Assembly (NCBI GenBank): GCA_905250025.1
Contig: CAJNOJ010000123.1
Coordinates: 224,727 to 288,726, forward strand
Source: Adineta ricciae
Lineage: Eukaryota; Rotifera; Eurotatoria; Adinetida; Adinetidae
Length of the DNA: 64,000 nt
Reading direction: 5' to 3'
The translations under genes were made by a program, and so were the position numbers. Below are positions 56,801-64,000 of this stretch, piece by piece; within the stretch, counting starts at the first letter, position 1; each line of letters begins with the position of its first letter. The notes beneath the pieces are model-generated. The model was not told the origin of the DNA, did no database searches, and was given only the letters and a program-made list of their open reading frames with translations.

Positions 56801-57725
56801 ATGAAGACGATCTTCATGAGACGAACGCTCTATTGGTCTGTGCGTACGTATACATATGTTTTTATTCTTGTGATCATACTGATATTTATACTTTGGACCG
56901 ATGTATCTTTGAAACCATCATCTTCTTGTCAACAAGTGAATATTTATGGGAAAATCAATGAAAAACGTTGTTATCCATTGTTGGTTAACTTTGCTGATGA
57001 ATGTTGTGCTCAATCACAAGAAGACAATTGCGCGACTGGTCTTCGTTTTGGAATAAAACAATGTGTGAGATTAACTATGAATATATTTAATAAAGACAAG
57101 ATATTCATTCGTCGAAATCGAGAGATTCTCAGTTATCGTCGAGGTGCAGGATTTTGGATTTGGAAGGCATATATTCTTTGGCATGAATTATACGTTGCAC
57201 GTGAAGGAGATATCATTGTTTATTCAGATTCAGCTGTTCATTTCATTGCAGATATCGATCTTCTTGTGACATTGATGAAAAAACAAGATATTTTAGTGTT
57301 TAAACAAACAAATCATAGTGTATGTTTTAGGAGATGTTAATTCACATCAGTTTACTCCTCTCGTATAGGAATGCGCGTATACAAAGCGAGATGCTTTTAT
57401 CCTTCTTAATGCTGATACTCCGGAATATGTTCATTCGATGGCTTCTGTCGCTTCTTACATTATTGTTCGTAAAAGTATCGATAGTTTCTTGTTTGTATCA
57501 GAATGGCTGACGTATTCACAAGATAATCGAGCATTGACTGACGAGCCGAATATTTTAGGCAAAGCTAATTATGACGAATTTATCACTCATCGTCATGATC
57601 AATCGATTCTGGGTATTTTAGCGAAGAAGTGGCGATTGAGAATGTACACAGATCCCAGCCAATTTGGAGAGAATTATTCACGACCATTTCCGACAATATT
57701 TTGGCATCATCGTTCAAAAGACTAA
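56801..57725 (+). CDS. Putative type II membrane glycosyltransferase, second copy (2 exons)
   Basis: Exons 56801-57319 and 57369-57725 give 291 residues. The start MKTIFMRRT lacks two residues present in copy 1. The block SYRRGAGFWIWKAYIL / EGDIIVYSDSAVHF is unchanged, as are the lumenal cysteines apart from flanking substitutions. The strong conservation of this block relative to the anchor region supports it as the active centre. Family not identified. Confidence 0.6.
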
Positions 57726-58882
57726 ATTCAAATTTGAAGATAACACGTTTTGAAAATATGACAGTCAGTTGTGTGTTCAATTCACATGATTAGTTAAATT
57801 TCATCTTAACATTCATTTACGAACCCTTAAACGTCTGTCTAGGGTAATCGGATATATGAACCTCATAGGAAATTAAGCTCGTCTTGAAAAGTCTGACGGG
57901 CTTTCTTTCATATTAATAAAAGCTACAGAAATAATAGAACACAAGGAGACAAAATGAAGTTCTTTTCAACCATCGACATTTAAAATAACCAAAATTGAAC
58001 ATTGCGAATTCAAGGAAAATATTCACATGTTTCATCATTAGCAAAGTAGCGACACATAGTCGACGGAGCATTTTGTCGAAAGATAGTTGTGTCGTTTTTA
58101 TTTTGTTCCAGTATAGAGACGAAAATTGAAGCGATTTCATTTTCATCTGTTTTACTCATAATTAAGAGTATTTACTAGATTTTAACATTGTTCTAGGTAG
58201 TGTGAAATACACAGAGCTGAAAATTATGCTTCATTAGAGAAAAAATAGTGATAAAAATATGTGATTAAGTTGTTGATCTCAGTCTATTGTGCAAGAAACC
58301 TTATGCAATAGAGTATTTCCCCGATATGAAGTATTCTATGACCTGTCTTTTGTTGACAAGATGGATCTTGATCAATTATTCTTGGCTTAGTCGTGAGAAG
58401 CGCCAAAGAGTACAAATATTAACGTCCATTCAATATGATGTAATCATTGAAATATTTTGATAAAAAGTTCACTTAAGGGTTGTTGATTCTTTTCAGCATT
58501 TCATATTCCCTGAAAAAACTCGCCGTTAATTCTCTACAGAGTGACGCAGATAGTTTTCTTCTCACGGCATCCATTGAAAATATTAACATACTTGTCAGTG
58601 CTTTTCCTTCGAATGTTGAACACGCATTAGGATTACATCAGAAAGAAAGTTCGCACTCATGTCATTTGTTAATATAAGAAGTAACCTATCAGAAGGGTAA
58701 ACAAAATAATATCTAAGTTGACTAAGAAGCTTTCTTTTTCATTATTTAGGATCATTCATATTTTATTTCAAAGTTAAATGACACCGTTCATATTCAAATT
58801 CATAGCTTGCAATAAATATCATTCTCTTTAGAAAAAAAAGAATAAAAAGCGTTGCCTTTGCACTCTTTAATCTCTCATAGTC
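57726..58882. other. Intergenic; holds the empty site of the 810-bp insertion
   Basis: Aligns with 25957-27959 minus the insert; the single AGAGAAAAAAT is at 58236-58246. No gene. Confidence 0.6.
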
Positions 58883-59863
58883 ATGTCGACGATCACGACA
58901 CTCGTTCTTATCCAACAAATGATTACCCGATATGCTTTACCGATAATTCTGACATTGGGTAATATCGGTAATTTATTCACCATTGCAATTTATTCCCAGA
59001 AGAAACAACGTGGACATTCGTGCGCCATTTATCTCATAGCAATTTCTTGTTTTTCGTTAATCGGCTCGAACTGGGCGATCGTTCCAACTGTTTATGCTTT
59101 AGATCATTTCGATCTTGTCAGTAATTCGTTAGTTTTGTGTCGAATTCGTGGTTATATGATTCACACGTGTTCAATGTCATTTCGTTACACTCTCATTCTT
59201 TTTTGCGCGGATCGATATGCCTTCTGCAGTCGACAGGTTTTCATTCGAGCGTTAAGTCGACCACAGATCGCTCTTCGTTCAGTTGGCATTTTAAATCTCG
59301 TCTGGTGTATATTGTCGATTCATTTACTTATTTTCGAAAGTATTGAAAACCGACGTTGTGGAGTTTATGGAATCTATGGCCAAATCTTTGGATATTATGT
59401 CGCGATTTGCACGGGTTTGATACCGATTATTTCGATGACGTGTTTTGGTTTATTATTACGAAGAAATTTGAATAGACTACATTTGCAAATTCAACCGCTT
59501 TCAGGATTGAACCGATTGAATAAACGCGATATTTCATTCGTAAAACTCGCTCTCACTGAGATAATTGTTTATATGATTTGCACAGTGATGTATCCAGCAG
59601 TAACGATCTATTCTCAAGCGACATCATCGATGAATTCGAGTAAAAGTGCGGAACAAAAGCAAATTGAGTCGTTTATTAATTTCCTCGCCATGTCATTACT
59701 TTTATATTTGAATTATAACACAACATTCTATGTACATTTGATTATCTCGAGGGCATTTAGAAGAAGATTTTCGGATTTTATCATGACATTGATCCGAAAA
59801 GTAACGAATCAAACCGAGGTTTATCGACAAAATTCAGTAGTGATCACTTCAAATGTCAGATAG
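58883..59863 (+). CDS. Rhodopsin-like 7TM receptor 3, second copy, C-terminus seven residues shorter
   Basis: 326 residues from the ATG at 58883. LGNIGNLF, ADRYAFC and the disulfide cysteines are kept. The codon after SNVR is TAG where copy 1 has CAA, removing the final basic/Gln-rich heptapeptide. This is unlikely to matter for folding; it removes two C-terminal Lys and two Ser residues. Confidence 0.85.
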   Translation: MSTITTLVLIQQMITRYALPIILTLGNIGNLFTIAIYSQKKQRGHSCAIYLIAISCFSLIGSNWAIVPTVYALDHFDLVSNSLVLCRIRGYMIHTCSMSFRYTLILFCADRYAFCSRQVFIRALSRPQIALRSVGILNLVWCILSIHLLIFESIENRRCGVYGIYGQIFGYYVAICTGLIPIISMTCFGLLLRRNLNRLHLQIQPLSGLNRLNKRDISFVKLALTEIIVYMICTVMYPAVTIYSQATSSMNSSKSAEQKQIESFINFLAMSLLLYLNYNTTFYVHLIISRAFRRRFSDFIMTLIRKVTNQTEVYRQNSVVITSNVR

Positions 59864-60320
59864 CAACAAAAAAAGAGCAGTTAGGATGTAAAAACATGAA
59901 CCAATTGAGACTCATTAACAGAAATCTATATAAACATCTTAGCCAATGCATTTAAAAAGCATTTTTGTTTGTCGTTGTAAAACAATAACGCACAATTAAT
60001 TCATAATAAAATAATCTTTGAAAAAGAATTTATTTGCCGCTCCGATTTCAATAGCGAGTAGTTTCATAAAACACACGGGCAACTGTGAACAATTATTTTC
60101 TGATTAAGTAAAGAACAAGTAAAACTTACAAAAGATCGGTTGAAGAAAATTTGAATTTGTTATACACTTTTACGACAATCGCACACTTAATATTCGCGTA
60201 TTTTTACACAGTTTCATAGATAAATAAAAGAAAAAAAACGAACAAAGTTAAGTTAAAATAAATCACAAATAAAAAAGATATGAGAGATATATGTCAAAAT
60301 AGTTAGTGCCAAATCTTCGT
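59864..60320. other. Convergent spacer
   Basis: Aligns with 28962-29373; no gene. Confidence 0.5.
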
Positions 60321-62641
60321 TTAAGGTCCTGTATTCAAAAATATAGTGTAACTATCACCACCAGTAACGATGACATCCGGTCGATTATCTCCATCGACTT
60401 TCACAGCAGTAATGTGCGCTGGTCCGTATGTAAGTGCAAAAAATCTAGTCGCTGGATAAAAAGTGCCATCACCCTTTCCCAGAAGTACACCCACTTGTTG
60501 GGTTCCAGAATAGTCAAAAGCAACTACAGCGTCGAGTATACCATCTAAATCCATATCAGCAGCATCTATTTTGCTCGGCCCGTTACCACCTGCTAGAAAT
60601 GTGTTCGGTGTCCCGAAATTTCCATTGCCGTCGCCCAAAAGCACACTCAATGAGTGAGTATTAGGAACGGTTAGAATAAGATCGAGGTAGTTGTCAGCAT
60701 TGAGTTTGGCCACAGCAACTGTATTTATTGATGCTGCAACTGAGATAGTCGTCGCCGTTCCAAAAGTACCATCAGATTTTCCAAGAAGAATGCTTATTGT
60801 ACCATCATTTTCATTAATGACGACAAGATCTGCATAGTTATCACTATCGAATTTGCCAGAAGCCATTTTTCTCGGATTTGATCCAACAGCAAAGATTCCA
60901 GGAGAATTAAAACTGTTAGCATTATTTGCTATATACAAATACACCTTGTTGTCAGCATAGTATGACACAGCAAAATCTAGTTTTCCATCCCCGTTGTAAT
61001 CGGCGGGTATAACAGTCGCTTTTCGTTTTCCATCATTCTGGTCGTATGTGAGCGTAAAAGTGCCAGTACCGCTTCCTTGAAATAACCTTAGGTATCCATA
61101 ATCATCAGAGACTGCAACGTAATCTAAATTACCGTCTCCATTAAAATCGCCGGCTGCACCATATGCTGGATGATTGGCAGTATTAAGAGTACTTAGAGAT
61201 GTCATCACTCCAGTACCATCACCCGTAAACAATTCAGCACGATAATTATGATATTCGCTCAGGATAAAATCCATTTTACCATCATTGTTGAAGTCACCAG
61301 CGGCTATTGAAGATGAGCCCCACTGTGCGGTGCCAGGTGGTTTACCCACGAGAGTCGGAGGACTCAGTAGAGCTAAAACGTGGGACAGAATTGAGCGAAG
61401 ATGTTGAATATACCGCACAAGAAAAATGTCAGTCTATTTTATTTTTGAGCTAACTAAGTCAACGGAAAACCCCTCTATAGTTCGAACGACCTTGCTATAT
61501 ATTCAAGATCAATAAAAGCATTGACTCCATCTTGGGACTAATAACGAGCATCTTTCAATGCACCATTCGTCATCGCACATTTATCATTACATCTCAAGTA
61601 TTCTCTTTCGAACATGAAGCATAGTCAATATGCTCAAAACGATTTATTACTCAATCATTTATCATTATCCTTCCCGAAAATATGCGTTCGAAAACACACC
61701 CACTCATATGACAATCATTGAGCAACATCGATTTCGAAATCTGTGTTCACTTCGTTCTATCCGAATACATACAAATTTCACTTACCACATCGTCCCGAGC
61801 TACAAGCGTTTATAGTACAATCTGAAGCAACGCTACATAATTTGTTATTGCCGCATTTTTGTCCGGCTGCACAAGGTCCTCCACAGTCTTGATCAGTCTC
61901 ACCGTTATCCTTGACACCATTACCACATTGACTCGCTACGAAAAACGGCCTTTCAACCACAAAATTCATTACAAAGCATGATGCACTTACGCAGGCAAAT
62001 TTGTGTAGCGCACACGTTACTGCTACAATCAGCAGATACAGTACACTGCGATGCGTCAGCACATTTCTTTCCGGCTGCACATGGTCCTCCACAATCCACT
62101 CCAGTTTCACCGCTGTCTTGAACACCATTACCACATTGACTCGCTACAAAAAACGGCCTTTCAGCCACAAAATTCATCACAAAGCATGATGCGCTTACGT
62201 AGGCAAATTTGTGTAGCGCACACGTTACTGCTGCAATCGGCAGATACAGTACACTGCGATGCGTCAGCACACTTTTTTCCGGCTGCACATGGTCCTCCGC
62301 AGTCTGTTCCCGTCTCGCCACTATCTTGAACACCATTACCACATTGACTCGCTACAAAAAACGGCCTTTCAGCCACAAAATTCATCACAAAGCATGATGC
62401 GCTTACGTAGGCAAATTTGTGTAGCGCACACGTTACTGTTACAATCAGCAGATACAGTACACTGCGATGCGTCAGCACACTTTTTTCCGGCTGCACATGG
62501 TCCTCCGCAGTCTGTTCCCGTCTCGCCACTATCTTGAACACCATTACCACATTGACTCGCTACAAAAAACGGCCTTTCAGCCACAAAATTCATCACAAAG
62601 CATGATGCGCTTACGTAGGCAAATTTGTGTAGCGCACACGT
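60321..62641 (-). CDS. Cys-rich repeat/FG-GAP protein, second copy, 5' end missing (partial)
   Basis: Minus-strand exons 60321-61372 (FG-GAP propeller), 61786-61935, 61991-62143, 62199-62351, 62407-62559 and the first part (62615-62641) of a further repeat exon, cut at the N. All junctions match copy 1 in phase. The propeller part has only a few changes (for example GDGTGAMTSL to GDGTGVMTSL). The three complete 153-nt repeat exons next to the break are closer to each other than to their copy-1 counterparts. The membrane anchor and the diverged outer repeats are beyond the gap. Confidence 0.84.
61786..62641 (-). repeat. Tandem 208-bp exon-plus-intron units (copy 2)
   Basis: Exon starts at 62559, 62351, 62143 and 61935 are 208 bp apart. 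Units at 62161-62368 and 62369-62576 differ at only three positions by eye. The array runs into the N, so the repeat number is not resolved. Confidence 0.92.
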
Positions 62642-62642
62642 N
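62642..62642. other. Assembly gap marker (single N)
   Basis: Falls inside the tandem array; the sequence after it is unrelated. Contig join. Confidence 0.85.
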
Positions 62643-62749
62643 AGTTATAGAAGGTCTTTCATCGCCGAATCATCGTTGAAAATCTATCAGGAATAGTAAC
62701 TGGCTAGAGTAACTCACATAGTACTTGATGGTGCAATACACTGTTGAGT

Positions 62750-62974
62750 CCGACGCATTCCGACAGTCGGATTATGTCGGATCCAACAGGTCCAGGTGTC
62801 GGAAATATCTGGATCCTGTTGTCGGAATCCTGGATATTCCGGCGGCAGGATGTAAGCGGAAACTGAAGGATGTGCACGGAATCCCATCGTCGGAATCCTA
62901 TCGGATCCGACTGTCGGATGTTGACGGATTGTTTAGGGATCCGATAGGATCCGGTAGGGTGGTTTCGACCTGGG
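62750..62974. mobile_element. Partial element of the CCCAGGTCGA-end MITE family
   Basis: The right end reads TTTCGACCTGGG followed by TA, as in 45410-45541, and the interior is packed with degenerate GTCGGAT and GGATCC motifs. No matching left terminus is visible; the left boundary given is where the motif-rich sequence begins. Confidence 0.5.
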
Positions 62975-63129
62975 TATTTTTGGATTACTGGCCTTTGATA
63001 TGCGACAGTCAACCGAGTGTGTTTTTACTTTTTCGTAATCAACTCTTCTATGTAGCCCTCCTCTCAGGCGCAGATGAAATGTTTTCTTCATTTCTGTCAC
63101 GTCCCTGCCCCTTCACCCCTCCTCCAGCC

Positions 63130-63345
63130 AACTTCGAGCCTCAGGATCCCTCCCAAATGATGTTTCATGAAGTTTTGAGTATTTTCGAAAAAATGTTTTT
63201 TTGACCTTTGACCCCGACCCTCACCTCCCCTCGGCCAAGACCTAACCTCAACACCCCTCCAAAACCATGTTTTATGAAGTTTTGAGCATTTTCAAAAAAA
63301 TGTGTTTTTAACCTTTGACCCTGACACAAACAAACAGACAAACAA
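63130..63345. repeat. Two imperfect tandem units of about 107 bp
   Basis: ATGTTTCATGAAGTTTTGAG at 63160 recurs as ATGTTTTATGAAG... at 63267, each followed by a poly-A/T run and ACCTTTGACCC. C-rich segments separate them. It ends in a (CAAA)n/CAGACAAAC tract. Possibly the tail of an unidentified transposable element. A 159-codon open frame through this area is repeat composition, not a gene. Confidence 0.55.
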
Positions 63346-64000
63346 ACTTTTTTTTCATATGACCCTCCTTTCAGTCGAGGGAATTTAGAGTTTATACCGT
63401 AGTCAATGTCTTATATCAAATGATATAAAAATGAACGAAACCGGAGTGGACACATGTGGATGTTCCTTCATAACACAAATACCAGTTAGATGGCTTAGAG
63501 AACCTAATCGATTTTCAACGAAAACAATAACAATTTCGACGATATAGCATCCATTAAACTTGATATTCTATGTAAGTTATGTACATCACATGTATGCCTA
63601 TGTGGAATAACTTTAATAGAGGAAAATAAAAAGCTAGATCAGATACTATGTCAGCAAGTTTACAAACAATCATTTCGCGAAGGAGATCAATATTAGCTTA
63701 TGTTGAATTTTGAATATGATTCTTACGGTCTAGTTTACATTTTACAACAATCGTTAACATAATTTTCCCGTAAATCTTTCGGCTTCGGAATTTCTTCCGG
63801 GTTTGAAACTCTTTTATTACAATTATATTTCATTTGTTTTCACTTTCTAAAAAGTCGCAAGTGATTTTATACAGATTCATGACAGTTTCATACTTTCTTC
63901 TCTTGACTTTCGTAAAAGTTTATTTTAATTTGTGACTTGTATTCATTTTAAACATTCGAACTAATGTGAATTTACATTATGAGGCTACTATTACGTATAT
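63346..64000. other. No gene seen
   Basis: AT-rich sequence with frequent stops in all frames; unrelated to the rest of the window. Confidence 0.5.

Larger units (their letters stand above)
47772..62641 (+). repeat. Copy 2 of the receptor/glycosyltransferase homologous block
   Basis: Collinear with 16033-31640, same orientation, ending at the N at 62642. Confidence 0.93.

Noticed and set aside
62725-63204. 159-codon plus-strand frame as a gene
   Set aside because: It runs through the MITE-like motif repeats and a C-rich low-complexity tract; open by composition only.

Overview
The window looks like AT-rich animal nuclear DNA, most probably from a bdelloid rotifer. Genes have very short GT-AG introns (usually 50-67 bp). 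Rhodopsin-like receptors are clustered, and there are intronless genes of bacterial type (a GNAT acetyltransferase, a cupin protein). Nearly all of the 1-32 kb content recurs, diverged by a few percent and in the same order and orientation, between 39.7 and 62.6 kb. No ribosomal RNA, convincing tRNA, CRISPR array or telomeric repeat was seen. Species cannot be named from this alone.

Layout. Single N characters at 35482, 42950 and 62642 divide the window into four contigs. Contig A (1-35481) carries an AAA+ ATPase gene with a coiled coil and a CHORD-like zinc module (207-4050). It is followed by a stretch seen only once (4.1-12.8 kb) with a cupin protein, a six-cysteine secreted peptide precursor, a LINE remnant and small orphan genes. 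Next comes a gene cluster: receptor 1, GT15-like mannosyltransferase, EGF-methyltransferase, GNAT acetyltransferase, receptor 2, LRR remnants, a second putative glycosyltransferase, receptor 3, and a 13-exon membrane protein with eight Cys-rich repeats and an FG-GAP propeller. Contig B (35483-42949) carries the 3' end of a TPR gene, a 1045-residue coiled-coil gene and, head to head with it, the second AAA+ copy, cut by the N. Contig C (42951-62641) starts with a perfect 107-bp-arm palindrome, then holds two MITE-like elements and the second copy of the whole receptor/glycosyltransferase cluster, ending inside the Cys-rich repeat array. Contig D (62643-64000) holds repeats only.

The simplest reading is that contigs B and C are the second haplotype (or a recent tandem duplicate) of contig A placed after it by scaffolding. 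The two copies act as controls for each other. They confirm splice sites, reveal a nonsense codon and a frameshift present only in copy 1, and expose insertions present in one copy with a clean empty site in the other: a 132-bp MITE with TA duplication and an 810-bp insert with an 11-bp duplication.

Functionally, the cluster is dominated by membrane and secretory-pathway products: three 7TM receptors, two membrane-anchored transferases of glycosyltransferase type, a membrane-anchored EGF-methyltransferase and a large extracellular repeat protein. The AAA+/coiled-coil pair looks like a separate divergently transcribed unit. Assignments are by reading motifs only; no database search was possible.
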